A stretch of 64,000 nt of DNA from Halomonas sp. CUBES01 (GCF_020991005.1 NZ_JAJLLW010000008.1:62001-126000), one strand, 5' to 3'; numbered from the stretch's first letter, positions 1 through 10,177 are shown. Numbers and translations are program-made. The notes: generated by a model from the letters alone, not told the origin.

Positions 1-1473
1 ATGCTCGCCGGCTATCAGCTGCGCGCACTGGGCGACATCACCCGCCGCTATGATCGCGGCTATGGTCACTTCACGACGCGCCAGAATCTGCAGCTTAACT
101 GGCCGGCGATCGAAGACGTGCCGGACATCCTGGCAGACCTTGCCAAGGTGGAGATGCATGCCATCCAGACCAGCGGTAACTGCATCCGCAACACGACCAG
201 TGACCAGTTTGCCGGTATCGCCAACGACGAAGTCGAAGACCCGCGCCCCTGGTGCGAGCTGATTCGTCAATGGTCGACCCTGCACCCGGAGTTTGCTTAC
301 CTGCCGCGCAAGTTCAAGATTGCCGTGAGCGGCGCCGCGCAGGATCGTGCGGCCATTCAGGTTCACGATATCGGCCTGCGGCTGTGGTACAACGACGCAG
401 GCGAATTGCGCGTCAGGGTACTCGCCGGTGGTGGCCTGGGCCGCACGCCGATGATCGGCGATGTGGTTCGCGACGACCTGCCCTGGCAGCACCTGCTGAC
501 CTACCTGGAAGCCTGTGTGCGGGTGTACAACCAGTTTGGCCGCCGTGACAACAAATTCAAGGCGCGGATCAAGATCCTGGTCAAGGCGCTGGGTATCGAG
601 GAATATCGCCGCCGCGTCGAGGAAGAGTGGGCGCACTTGAAAGACGGCCCGCAAACGCTCAATCAAGCCGCCGTGGATGCGGCGAAAGCCCACTTTCCCG
701 AGCCTGAGCGTCGCGAGGTGGGCGAAGCTGCCGTGGCGGCGTTCGAGCGCCTACGCCAGGATGATCGTGGCTTCGCGCGTTTCGTGACCAATAACGTCAC
801 CGACCACAAGGTGTACGGCTACAAGGCCGTGACGCTGTCGCTGAAACGCCGCGAACACGCCCCGGGGGATGTCACGGCTGACCAGATGGATGCGATTGCC
901 GACCTCGCCGACCGCTACAGCTTTGGCGAAGTCCGCGTGACCCACGAACAGAACCTGGTTCTTTCGGACGTACCGGTGGATGAACTCGAAGCGCTCTGGA
1001 AGGAGCTAGACGCCCTGGGGATGGCCAATCCGACGGTGGGCACGCTCAACGATATTATCTGCTGCCCCGGCGGCGACTACTGTAGTCTGGCCAATGCCGT
1101 GTCGATCCCCATCGCTCAGGCTCTGCAGGAACGTTTTGAAGACCTCGACTTCCTCTACGACCTGGGGCCTGTGGATCTCAATATTTCCGGCTGCATGAAT
1201 GCCTGTGGCCACCACCACGTGGGCCATATCGGCATCCTGGGCGTCGACAAGAAGGGCGAGGAGTACTACCAGGTATCGATTGGCGGCAACGCCACCGACG
1301 ACGCCTCATTGGGTAAAATCCTTGGCCCGTCGTTCTTCCGTGAAGACGTCCCCGGTGTGGTCGAGAAAGTCCTCCAGGTGTATGTATCACAGCGTCACGA
1401 AGACGAGCGCTTCCTGGATACCTATCGCCGCATTGGCCTGAAACCCTTCAAGGAGCACGTTTATGCCAAGTAA
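1..1473 (+). CDS. cysI: Sulfite reductase hemoprotein (beta subunit), 5' end cut by window
   Basis: Reduces sulfite to sulfide in cysteine synthesis using siroheme and a 4Fe-4S cluster. The visible 490 residues carry the cluster/siroheme cysteines as C355-x5-C361 and C398-x3-C402 (numbering from base 1), each in the expected family context. The sequence near the start (YDRGYGHFTTRQNLQLNW) is an internal part of the family, so the ATG at base 1 is an internal methionine. Roughly 60 N-terminal residues are probably outside the window. It overlaps the next gene by 11 bp, which suggests translational coupling. The pairing with a DUF934 protein, with no flavoprotein CysJ visible here, fits the proteobacterial type of assimilatory reductase. 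Confidence 0.93.
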   Translation: MLAGYQLRALGDITRRYDRGYGHFTTRQNLQLNWPAIEDVPDILADLAKVEMHAIQTSGNCIRNTTSDQFAGIANDEVEDPRPWCELIRQWSTLHPEFAYLPRKFKIAVSGAAQDRAAIQVHDIGLRLWYNDAGELRVRVLAGGGLGRTPMIGDVVRDDLPWQHLLTYLEACVRVYNQFGRRDNKFKARIKILVKALGIEEYRRRVEEEWAHLKDGPQTLNQAAVDAAKAHFPEPERREVGEAAVAAFERLRQDDRGFARFVTNNVTDHKVYGYKAVTLSLKRREHAPGDVTADQMDAIADLADRYSFGEVRVTHEQNLVLSDVPVDELEALWKELDALGMANPTVGTLNDIICCPGGDYCSLANAVSIPIAQALQERFEDLDFLYDLGPVDLNISGCMNACGHHHVGHIGILGVDKKGEEYYQVSIGGNATDDASLGKILGPSFFREDVPGVVEKVLQVYVSQRHEDERFLDTYRRIGLKPFKEHVYAK

Positions 1474-2005
1474 TGCCACGGCGGGCGATGCGCCATCAAT
1501 GGCTCCGGTGCACGTCGACCATCTGATCGCCGACGGTGAACTGGCGGCGGAAAACGCCTGGTGCGTGTCCTACGATGCAGAGGCGCTCCCCGAGCGGCGC
1601 CCGGCGTTTGTCCCCCTGGCGCTCTGGGAGGCCAATCAGGAGGATACCGAGCTGGCACCGCTGCTGCCCAGCGACTGCGAATTGACCGCCGAACTGGTCA
1701 AGAGCATCAGCGCGGCCCCGGCGATCGCGATTGATTTTCCGGCGTTCACCGACGGCCGTGGCTACTCCATCGCGCGCCTGCTGCGCGAGCGGTTTGGCTA
1801 TCGCGGTGAAATCCGCGCGGTGGGTGATGTGCTGGTCGACCAGTTGAATTACATGCAGCGCTGCGGTTTCAATGCCATGGCCCTGCGCGACGACCAGCAC
1901 CCTGACGATGCCCTGCGCGCACTTAATGCCTTCAGCGTGCGCTATCAGCCTGATGTCGAAGAGCGCCAGGCGCTGTTTGAAAAGCGCCTGAACGCCGACA
2001 GCTAA
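1463..2005 (+). CDS. DUF934 family protein coupled to cysI
   Basis: A 180-residue protein of the DUF934 family, whose members almost always follow a sulfite/nitrite reductase gene. The family core is visible at about residues 85-150 (AIDFPAFTDGRGYSIARLLR, then VGDVLVDQLNYMQRCGF). No signal peptide, membrane segment or metal motif is apparent. The ATG lies inside the end of cysI (11-bp overlap), so the two are very likely one operon and translationally coupled. The biochemical role is unknown. From context it probably serves sulfite reduction, for instance in electron delivery or assembly. It is followed after about 30 bp by a strong hairpin terminator. Confidence 0.85.
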   Translation: MPSNATAGDAPSMAPVHVDHLIADGELAAENAWCVSYDAEALPERRPAFVPLALWEANQEDTELAPLLPSDCELTAELVKSISAAPAIAIDFPAFTDGRGYSIARLLRERFGYRGEIRAVGDVLVDQLNYMQRCGFNAMALRDDQHPDDALRALNAFSVRYQPDVEERQALFEKRLNADS

Positions 2006-2032
2006 GCAGCGCAACCGTGGTCATTCCCCCCA

Positions 2033-2061
2033 AAAAGGGCCGCCTAAATGGCGGCCCTTTT
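2033..2061. terminator. Bidirectional intrinsic terminator between DUF934 gene and smr gene
   Basis: A perfect 12-bp inverted repeat, AAAAGGGCCGCC / GGCGGCCCTTTT, with a 5-nt loop. The A tract on one side and the T tract on the other let it terminate both the cysI-DUF934 transcript and the convergent Smr-domain gene. Confidence 0.85.
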
Positions 2062-2071
2062 GCGTCAGCGG

Positions 2072-2662
2072 TCAGCCCCGACGTTTCTGCTGGCGTTCGC
2101 GGTTATTGGCTTTGGCTCGGTCGCTCTTGCGCAACATGACCCAAGTCGCGCCCAGCCCGCCGTCAGAGGGCTGGGCGGAAATGTAGGCCTGCACCTCATC
2201 AAACTGAAGGAGCCATTTGGCAACGTAGGAGCGCAGCACATTGGGCGGGCTGTCGATATCACGCCCGCGCCCGTGAACGATGAGTACCGAACGCAAGTCG
2301 TTGGCGTAAGCATCCTGAATGAAAGGGAAAATCAGCCCTCGGCATTCTGCAAGGGGACGCCGCAGCAGATGCAGCTGAGCCTGAACCGGGTAGCCGCCGT
2401 GCTTTAATTTATCGACCACCCCCTGTTGAATGCCTTCGCGGCGAAATTCGATGGGATCGAAGGCCGGCACGAGATCGACAAAATCATCGGACAGAAAATT
2501 ACGCTCTTCAACTGCCGATTCGGCGCGCTCGCGTCTGGCCAGTTGCGCCTCGGAGGGTTGCTGGCGCCGGGGGCCTGTATCCGCACGATTATGGCGGGGG
2601 AGCGGCTTAACGTCGCCGACGAGCGCGCTAAAATCCATCTCATCACGAAGTTGCTGATTCAT
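2072..2662 (-). CDS. smrA: Smr-domain protein (SmrA-like putative nuclease)
   Basis: A 196-residue protein with the MutS2-related Smr domain in its C-terminal half (about residues 95-180), a fold linked to DNA or RNA nicking. The N-terminal region with FSALVGDVKPLPR is typical of the stand-alone gammaproteobacterial SmrA group. The HGRG element (LIVHGRGRD) is intact. The usual LDLHG motif reads QLHLLRRP, so only part of it is kept. The ATG at 2662 has GGAGAG 6 nt upstream and is preferred over a longer frame starting further out. It converges on the cysI operon and shares its terminator. The substrate is unknown. Confidence 0.8.
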   Translation of the reverse strand: MNQQLRDEMDFSALVGDVKPLPRHNRADTGPRRQQPSEAQLARRERAESAVEERNFLSDDFVDLVPAFDPIEFRREGIQQGVVDKLKHGGYPVQAQLHLLRRPLAECRGLIFPFIQDAYANDLRSVLIVHGRGRDIDSPPNVLRSYVAKWLLQFDEVQAYISAQPSDGGLGATWVMLRKSDRAKANNRERQQKRRG

Positions 2663-2795
2663 GGCAGGCTCTCCGATTGGATAGGCAATACATCGTAACA
2701 AACCCATATCGATTGCTTAAGCATATTGTTACGCTTGTCTTCCACGCAATGTCACGCCACGCTAGTCGCTTTACGAGTCGCATAAGGACATCACC

Positions 2796-4320
<1,525 letters not shown>

Positions 4321-4414
4321 TGTGTATCAACCAGCGCCGAGAAATAGCCACAACAAACACCAGGATCGACAGCGCGACCCACTGATTTCCATTATGATGA
4401 GAGGTAGGCACTGG

Positions 4415-4460
4415 CATAACGTTTTGGTTGGCTGGGTGTATAACGCATTGAAACGTTATG
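4415..4460. promoter_or_regulatory. 10-bp perfect inverted repeat between wrbA operon and pdxH
   Basis: Arms CATAACGTTT (4415-4424) and AAACGTTATG (4451-4460) are exact inverses with 26 nt between them, followed by TTTTATT. It may be a weak terminator of the wrbA operon or an operator for pdxH. Nothing else is visible in the 219-bp gap. Confidence 0.35.
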
Positions 4461-4539
4461 TTTTATTGCAATGCTTGCTACTTGAGCTTTGTCAGCACAC
4501 CCGCCACCATGGTAAAAATTCTTGACGGAGAGCCTAGCA

Positions 4540-5184
4540 ATGGCACGCGACATAGCGGATATCAGGCGTGATTATGAAGGAGGTCGGCTCGACGAGTCCC
4601 AGGCCCCTGATGATCCATTAGACCTGTTTGATGAGTGGTTCACCCTGGCACTCGAGCAGGAAGGCAAAGACGGCAACGCCATGACGCTGGCGACGGTGGA
4701 TAGCCAAGGCCGTCCCCATGCGCGTGTGGTCTTGCTGAAAGGGTTCGACGAGCACGGCATGGTCTTTTTCACCAACTACCATAGCCACAAGGGCAGCGAG
4801 CTCAGCAACGTACCCTATGCAGCCCTCACCTTCTGGTGGCCTTCCATCTCCAGGCAGGTACGCATCGAAGGGTCGGTGGAACAAGTCGCTGGAGAAGAGT
4901 CCGATGACTATTTCGCCAGCCGCCCCCGGGGTAGTCAGCTGGGCGCCTGGATTGCCACCCAAAGCGTGGTAATACCCAACCGCAACTGGATCGAAGAGCG
5001 TCAGAAACGCTTCGAGCAGGCCTACGAGGGGCAGGATATCCCACGCCCTATTCATTGGGGCGGCTACCGCGTCTCGCCTGACATGATCGAATTCTGGCAG
5101 GGCCAGCCCAGCCGCCTCCACGACCGCATCCGCTACGAACGTCGCGACGGCGGTGAATGGAGTTCTTTCCGCCTGGCTCCCTGA
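4540..5184 (+). CDS. pdxH: Pyridoxine/pyridoxamine 5'-phosphate oxidase
   Basis: An FMN enzyme that makes pyridoxal 5'-phosphate, the last step of vitamin B6 synthesis and salvage. 214 residues, the usual length. Visible family motifs: [19 protein letters not shown] (FMN binding), [24 protein letters not shown] and the C-terminal [12 protein letters not shown]. The ATG at 4540 has ACGGAG 9 nt upstream. A TTG six codons earlier is in frame but less likely. It is apparently monocistronic, converging on the acetyltransferase gene. Confidence 0.95.
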   Translation: MARDIADIRRDYEGGRLDESQAPDDPLDLFDEWFTLALEQEGKDGNAMTLATVDSQGRPHARVVLLKGFDEHGMVFFTNYHSHKGSELSNVPYAALTFWWPSISRQVRIEGSVEQVAGEESDDYFASRPRGSQLGAWIATQSVVIPNRNWIEERQKRFEQAYEGQDIPRPIHWGGYRVSPDMIEFWQGQPSRLHDRIRYERRDGGEWSSFRLAP

Positions 5185-5190
5185 CGCGCT

Positions 5191-5240
5191 GCCCGCCGCT
5201 TGTGCTTCATTGCTGGTTCTATCAATGGCCAGCGGCGGGC
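5191..5240. other. Nested hairpin between convergent pdxH and pat genes
   Basis: Outer arms GCCCGCCGC (5191-5199) and GCGGCGGGC (5232-5240) pair perfectly. Inside them CATTG (5209-5213) pairs with CAATG (5223-5227). There is no T run on either side, so it is not a standard intrinsic terminator. It may end or stabilise the two converging transcripts. Confidence 0.45.
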
Positions 5241-5249
5241 AAAACGGCT

Positions 5250-7997
5250 TCAGTCAGGCAGGCTTTCCAGGCGATGGCGTTGCCATTCGCTCTCGGGCTC
5301 GTTGAGCCGCATGATGGCATCGATCACCTGTTCTTCCATGTTATAGCGGCAGGTGAAGCCCAGGTGCTTCATCAATGCCCGCATGGGGTGATTGTCCGCC
5401 ATGATCTTGCCCACCATTTCCAGCGTACCGATGCTGGTGCAGTAGTCGATCATTTTCTTCATCAATAGACTGCCGATCCCCAACCCCTGAAGGTCGTCGC
5501 GGATGATCACCGAAAACTCCGTGCGGATGTTATCCGGATCGTTCCACACCCGCACCACGCCCAGCATCTCCTTACTGCCATCGTCGCGCTGGTGTTCTGC
5601 AATGAAGGCCATCTGGCGGTCGTAATTGATATGCGACAGCACCGATAGATCGCGCTGGGTTAGATTCGACTTGTTATGAAAATAGCGAAAACGGATGCTT
5701 TCTTCAGACAGCTGGCGGTGGAAATTGGTGATCAACGGCGCGTCCTCGGCGCGGATGGGACGTACCTCCACCTGCCAGCCGTTCTTCAGCGTGACCCATT
5801 CGCGCAGCTCTTCCGGATAGGGCATGATGGCAAACCGCGCCGGCGGCCCCAAGTCCATGGCGAAGTCGACCGCGACGATGCCGTCCCGGTTGAGCAGCAA
5901 GGGGTTGAGCTCCAGCCCGCGCAGCTCGCCAAGGTCCGAGGCCATTTGCGAGAGTTTCACCAGCAGTTGGCATAAATGTTGGGTATCACGGTCAGGGTCT
6001 GACGAATGCTCGCGTATCAATGAAGCTGCATGGGTGCGATTGACCACGTCGGCGGCCAGTCCCATGTTGAGCGGTGGTAATGCCACCTGCCGGTCAGCAA
6101 GAATGTTAACCTTGTAACCCCCGATACCAAACACGATCAGCGGCCCGAATACCGGATCCCTCGTGATGCCCGCGCATACCTGCATGGAATGCTTGCCGCG
6201 CTGCATGGGCTGCAAGCAATACTCATGAATGGCATTTTCAGGGAATTTTTCGTTGACTTTTTCGCCCAGCCGGCGTACTCCATCTGCCACCTGCTCGGGG
6301 GTTTCCAGATCCTGGAGCAGCCCTGCCGATATTTTATGCGGGTGCTTGCGATAGCGATAAGGCCGACAATTTCCTTCGTGAACGACCTTCAACGCTTTGG
6401 GGCCTTCAATCCGAGTGGCCGCCTCCAGCGCCTGTTCGGGACGGGTAAGGTAAATGCTCGTGGCGGCTGGAATGCCGTAGGCCTCGAGCACCTGGGCGGT
6501 TTCCGAGTGGCTTAACGTCTGCCGCCCCTCGGCCTTGGCGTCACTGATGAGCGTACGGCATTGAGCGCGGATTGTGGCGCTGGTGGTAAATGGCAGGCTG
6601 GGGGGCGTTTCCTGGAGCAATTGCTGCACGCGCTGGTAATCCACCATGTGCATGAAGGCTTTGACCGCCTTTTCGGGCGAAATATAGGTAGGAATGCCCG
6701 CCAGGTTGCATTCGTGGCGGGCATTCAACGCCTCCTTCAATCCCATCCAACTGGTCAACAGGTTACGCCGGAACGACTTGCGGTTGGCTATCAGCGCCTG
6801 GGCGGTCACCAGCGAAGGGGCGAGTCGCGTCGGCGCATGCACCACCAGAACCGCATCCACATTGGTGTCGGCGGCCACGATTCGCAGCGCTTCGACAAAT
6901 CGCTCAGGGGTGGCATTGCCGCCGAGATCAACGGGATTTTCCCCCGGTTTGCTGACCTCGATCTCGCTCTTGCGCAGTGCCTGCTGAGTATCGTCGCTGA
7001 ACTCCGCCAGTTTGCCCCCGGCGCTGATCAGTTTGTCGATCGCCAGCATGGCTGGGCCTAAACCGTTGGACACCACCGCCAGCCGATCGCCGCGCAGCGG
7101 TTTCATGCGCGACAGCGTTTCCAGGGCGTCGAGCAGCTCGTCGGAGTCGTCGACGCGCACCACGCCAGCGCGGGAGAAGGCCGCATCAAACACCACGTCG
7201 CGATTGGCGATGCCGGGGGTCGGTGCCATCCCGGAGATGTCCGAGGCAAAGGTACGCCCGCTTTTAATGGCCAGCACGAGCCGATTTCGGGAAGCGTCTC
7301 GCACCGCTGTCATGAAATGCTGCGCGTCGGATATTCGCTCAAGGTGGAGCAGTATTGCCTGGGCCGGCGAAAATTGGTTCACGTAATCGATCATATCCGG
7401 CAGCAGGACATCAACGCTGTTGCCCACGGTAATCAGGTGGGAAAACCCCACATCGCGCCCGGCGGCCCAATCGATCATGGCATTGGCGAGCATGCCCGAC
7501 TGCCCTAGATACGCCACCCGTCCTGCCTTGACCGGCTGGCTGGCATAGGAGGCGTTGAGTTTCTTGGCGGGCACGATCAAGCCCATGCATTCAGGGCCCA
7601 GCACCCGGATGCCGGATTCGCGGGCCGCGCTCAGCATGCGCTCGCGGATCGATCCCTTGTTGCCCTTGTCGCGATCCAGGTAGGCACCGCCGGACAGTAC
7701 CAGCGCCGCTTTCACACCAAACTTGCCAAGCTGTTGAATCAACTTGGGCACGCCCTCGATGGGCGAACAGATGATGGCAAGGTCGGGAATCTCGGGAAGG
7801 TCGTCGACGCGTTTGACACAGGGGTCACCAAATACCTGATCATAGCCTTTCAGGTTGACCGCCCAACGCTGTCCCTTGAAGCCACCTTCATGGATGTTGC
7901 GCAGCACCAGGCCGCCTAGCGAGGCCGGATTCTCCGACGCGCCGATAACGGCCAGCGAGCGGGGTTCAAAAAAATGGTGCAAGAAACGTGTGCTCAC
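5250..7997 (-). CDS. pat: Protein lysine acetyltransferase, ADP-forming acyl-CoA-synthetase-like plus GNAT domain (PatZ/Pka type)
   Basis: A 915-residue protein of the PatZ/YfiQ type. From the N-terminus: a CoA-binding domain (FFEPRSLAVIGAS at about 8-20), succinyl-CoA-ligase-like domains (about 150-460), an ATP-grasp domain (about 490-720) and a C-terminal GNAT domain (about 735-900) with the acetyl-CoA loop GLGIGSLL. Relatives acetylate acetyl-CoA synthetase on its catalytic lysine and other proteins. The GTG at 7997 has AAGGAGAGG 5 nt upstream; a start 16 codons earlier lacks a ribosome site. The gene faces away from a deacetylase-fold gene across a 104-bp promoter region. The propionyl-CoA-synthetase-like gene at 25.8 kb is a plausible target. 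Confidence 0.88.
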   Translation of the reverse strand: MSTRFLHHFFEPRSLAVIGASENPASLGGLVLRNIHEGGFKGQRWAVNLKGYDQVFGDPCVKRVDDLPEIPDLAIICSPIEGVPKLIQQLGKFGVKAALVLSGGAYLDRDKGNKGSIRERMLSAARESGIRVLGPECMGLIVPAKKLNASYASQPVKAGRVAYLGQSGMLANAMIDWAAGRDVGFSHLITVGNSVDVLLPDMIDYVNQFSPAQAILLHLERISDAQHFMTAVRDASRNRLVLAIKSGRTFASDISGMAPTPGIANRDVVFDAAFSRAGVVRVDDSDELLDALETLSRMKPLRGDRLAVVSNGLGPAMLAIDKLISAGGKLAEFSDDTQQALRKSEIEVSKPGENPVDLGGNATPERFVEALRIVAADTNVDAVLVVHAPTRLAPSLVTAQALIANRKSFRRNLLTSWMGLKEALNARHECNLAGIPTYISPEKAVKAFMHMVDYQRVQQLLQETPPSLPFTTSATIRAQCRTLISDAKAEGRQTLSHSETAQVLEAYGIPAATSIYLTRPEQALEAATRIEGPKALKVVHEGNCRPYRYRKHPHKISAGLLQDLETPEQVADGVRRLGEKVNEKFPENAIHEYCLQPMQRGKHSMQVCAGITRDPVFGPLIVFGIGGYKVNILADRQVALPPLNMGLAADVVNRTHAASLIREHSSDPDRDTQHLCQLLVKLSQMASDLGELRGLELNPLLLNRDGIVAVDFAMDLGPPARFAIMPYPEELREWVTLKNGWQVEVRPIRAEDAPLITNFHRQLSEESIRFRYFHNKSNLTQRDLSVLSHINYDRQMAFIAEHQRDDGSKEMLGVVRVWNDPDNIRTEFSVIIRDDLQGLGIGSLLMKKMIDYCTSIGTLEMVGKIMADNHPMRALMKHLGFTCRYNMEEQVIDAIMRLNEPESEWQRHRLESLPD

Positions 7998-8101
7998 GTT
8001 TGCCTCTCCTTGAGCGGTGCCGCGCGATGTAAGACTTATGGACACTGTCGCGCATCAGCGTGTCGCGATTAAGGTGATGCTACCCATCCTGGAGCGCTTG
8101 A

Positions 8102-9043
8102 ATGATCACTGCCTACCTTACCCATCCAGACTGCTTATTACATCACATGGGACCGGATCACCCCGAAAACCCTCAGCGACTGGAGGCCATTCGCGCGCGT
8201 CTGTCGTTGTCAGGCCTATTACAGCAAACCATGCAGGCCGATGCCAAGGAAGCGGATGAGGCCTCGCTTGGCCGGGTTCACGCCAAGCGGCATCTCAACG
8301 CCCTGACTAAATGCCTGCCTGACGAAGGGATTGTGCCGCTGGATAACGACACCTTCATGAATCCTGACAGCCTGAAGGCCGCACGGCTAGCCGCCGGTGC
8401 GGTTATCAAAGGCATTGATCAGGTATTCAAGCGCCAGGCGGACAACGTATTCTGTGCGATTCGGCCACCCGGACATCATGCTGAAGCGGCTGAAGCCATG
8501 GGGTTTTGCTTCTACAACAACATTGCCGTGGGGGCGGCTTACGCCAAGGAGCGCTACGGTGCCCAGCGGATTGCCGTGCTGGATTTTGACGTACACCAGT
8601 GCAATGGCACCATCGATATCTTCAAGAATGACCCCAGCGTGCTGATATGCACAAGCTTCCAATACCCGTTCTATCCGTGGCGGTATTTGCGCAGCGAATG
8701 GCAGAACGTGGTCAACACGCCGCTGGAAGTCGGCACTGAGGGGCCCGAATTCCGCCGCCTGATCGAAAATCAATGGCTGCCGGCGCTGCACCGCTTCAAG
8801 CCTGACCTGGTGCTGATATCCGCGGGCTTTGACGCTCACCGCGACGACCCCATGGGCGATATCTGCCTGACCGACGAGGATTTTTACTGGATCACCCACA
8901 TGGCAATGGAAATTGCCACGCTCTACGCCGATAACCGGCTGGTATCGTCACTTGAGGGCGGCTACAACCCTACCTCGCTGGCCAGTGGCGTAGAGGCCCA
9001 TCTGAAAGCACTGCTTGGCCTACCCTATGCGGTGGCATCATAA
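8102..9043 (+). CDS. Histone-deacetylase-fold amidohydrolase (acetylpolyamine/protein deacetylase family)
   Basis: A 313-residue Zn-dependent deacetylase of the arginase/HDAC fold. Visible: the general-base pair H125-H126 in RPPGHHAE, the metal ligands D163 and H165 in DFDVHQCNGT, a later aspartate in SAGFDAHRDDPMG, and EGGYN near the C-terminus. The usual DVHHGNGT reads DVHQCNGT: the two metal-ligand positions are kept but the neighbouring His-Gly is Gln-Cys. Bacterial relatives remove acetyl groups from polyamines, small amides or proteins. The divergent arrangement with a lysine acetyltransferase suggests reversal of protein acetylation, which is inference. No clear terminator before the convergent tus genes. 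Confidence 0.85.
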   Translation: MITAYLTHPDCLLHHMGPDHPENPQRLEAIRARLSLSGLLQQTMQADAKEADEASLGRVHAKRHLNALTKCLPDEGIVPLDNDTFMNPDSLKAARLAAGAVIKGIDQVFKRQADNVFCAIRPPGHHAEAAEAMGFCFYNNIAVGAAYAKERYGAQRIAVLDFDVHQCNGTIDIFKNDPSVLICTSFQYPFYPWRYLRSEWQNVVNTPLEVGTEGPEFRRLIENQWLPALHRFKPDLVLISAGFDAHRDDPMGDICLTDEDFYWITHMAMEIATLYADNRLVSSLEGGYNPTSLASGVEAHLKALLGLPYAVAS

Positions 9044-9089
9044 CCCGGGTACAGCATATGGTGCCAAACCACAGCGATGCCTGGCGCCG

Positions 9090-9428
9090 TCAAAGGCAGT
9101 TGGTCGGTTTGGGCAGGCCGGCAACTCGGGCCACGACTTTGGCAGTACTGCCTGGAAATAGCTGCATCAAATAAATCGAGCGCCCTTTTTCACTGCCCAG
9201 CGCCTGCTGTGTGGCTTTGACGAGGGGGCGCATGGCGGGCGCCATTTCGTAGCGTGCGTAAAAGTCTCGCACCAGGCGGATGATTTCCCAGTGGTCGGGC
9301 GTCAGCTCGACCCCTTCATCATCGGCGAGCTGTTCGGCAACGGCTTCAGACCAGTCATTCAGGTCGGCAAGATACCCTTCCGGATCAAGTGGTACCTGTA
9401 CGTCGGCGTTTTCCATCGGTGTATTCAC
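9090..9428 (-). CDS. tusE: Sulfurtransferase TusE (DsrC/DsvC family)
   Basis: Last persulfide carrier of the Tus relay that feeds sulfur to MnmA for the 2-thio group of tRNA wobble uridine. 112 residues, with the family motifs DPEGYLADLNDWSEAVA, LTPDHWEIIRLVRDFY and the C-terminal PKPTNCL, whose C111 is the conserved penultimate carrier cysteine. Only that one of the two DsrC C-terminal cysteines is present, as expected for TusE rather than dissimilatory DsrC. A GTG start with AAGGG upstream is preferred; an ATG four codons later is possible. It lies 76 bp after tusB, so the order tusD-C-B-E is complete. Confidence 0.9.
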   Translation of the reverse strand: MNTPMENADVQVPLDPEGYLADLNDWSEAVAEQLADDEGVELTPDHWEIIRLVRDFYARYEMAPAMRPLVKATQQALGSEKGRSIYLMQLFPGSTAKVVARVAGLPKPTNCL

Positions 9429-9504
9429 GGGTTAGCCCTTTCTTTCATGACGATAGGTTCATGTCGATCGGTACACCAAGGTCTGTTTGACTGGCACAGG
9501 TGGC

Positions 9505-9795
9505 TCAATACCAGGTGACCGACTGTTCATGCTGCTCGGTCAAGGCGACAAACCCGTCCATGTTGACGGTCGCCAATCGATGCTTCTTGGCAATGTTCCC
9601 AAGGCCTCGGGCCACCAGATCTTCCTCAAGCAACCATACCGTATACGCAGGTTGTGTCCAGCAGTTCAACTGGGGGTCGAGTGCAGCGGTGACGGCTGCT
9701 TCGATCAGCAGCAGGGTATCGCCTGCATTGAGAGCCTGTTCGACCTGCCGGGCGGGGTCGCTGTTGGGCGCAGTTGTCAGAATATGCAGGGTCAT
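9505..9795 (-). CDS. tusB: Sulfur relay protein TusB (DsrH family)
   Basis: 96 residues, beginning MTLHILTTAP and ending in the TusB/DsrH-type DGFVALTEQHEQSVTWY. It forms the TusBCD complex that takes sulfur from TusA and passes it to TusE. It follows tusC by 8 bp and has a GAGAG ribosome site. Similarity within this family is weak by eye; the position in the tusDCBE order makes the call secure. Confidence 0.86.
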   Translation of the reverse strand: MTLHILTTAPNSDPARQVEQALNAGDTLLLIEAAVTAALDPQLNCWTQPAYTVWLLEEDLVARGLGNIAKKHRLATVNMDGFVALTEQHEQSVTWY

Positions 9796-9803
9796 GAGGC
9801 TCT

Positions 9804-10169
9804 CTAGAAGTTGAGTATCGGACGGTTCTGGCTGAACAGCGCATTAACCTGGGCGTCGGTCAGCGTTGAGACGCCATCCACCAGCGATTCCAGCCCGATG
9901 TTCAGCTCGTCGAGCGTTCGCACGGGGACATTCAATTGATCGATATCGTACATCTCAAGCATGTCGATTGTCGGCAGACTGGCTTTTTGCCCCGGCGCGC
10001 CGGCCTGCTGTGCCTTGCACAGCGCCAGTGCGCCCTCGCCCATGAACAAAAGCCTGACGGATTGCCCGAAGGCGGCGGCCACCAGGGCGGCGTCCAGGCC
10101 TTCGCGGAGCCAGCTGGCGTTATGCGGCGCGTGGCGGATGATTACCAGAAAATCTTCGGATGCGTGCAT
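9804..10169 (-). CDS. tusC: Sulfur relay protein TusC (DsrF family)
   Basis: 121 residues of the DsrE/F fold (VIIRHAPHNASWLREGLDAA at the start, LLFMGEGALAL in the core, TLTDAQVNALFSQNRPILNF at the end). Subunit of the TusBCD heterohexamer in tRNA thiolation. The ATG at 10169 has TGAGG 6 nt upstream, made of the tusD stop region. A TTG at 10181 overlapping the tusD stop is an alternative. No redox cysteine is conserved here, as expected for TusC. Confidence 0.87.
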   Translation of the reverse strand: MHASEDFLVIIRHAPHNASWLREGLDAALVAAAFGQSVRLLFMGEGALALCKAQQAGAPGQKASLPTIDMLEMYDIDQLNVPVRTLDELNIGLESLVDGVSTLTDAQVNALFSQNRPILNF

Positions 10170-10177
10170 GGGCGGCC

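Noticed and set aside
9044..9089. Terminator between the deacetylase-like gene and tusE
   Set aside because: No convincing stem with a T run found in the 46-bp gap.
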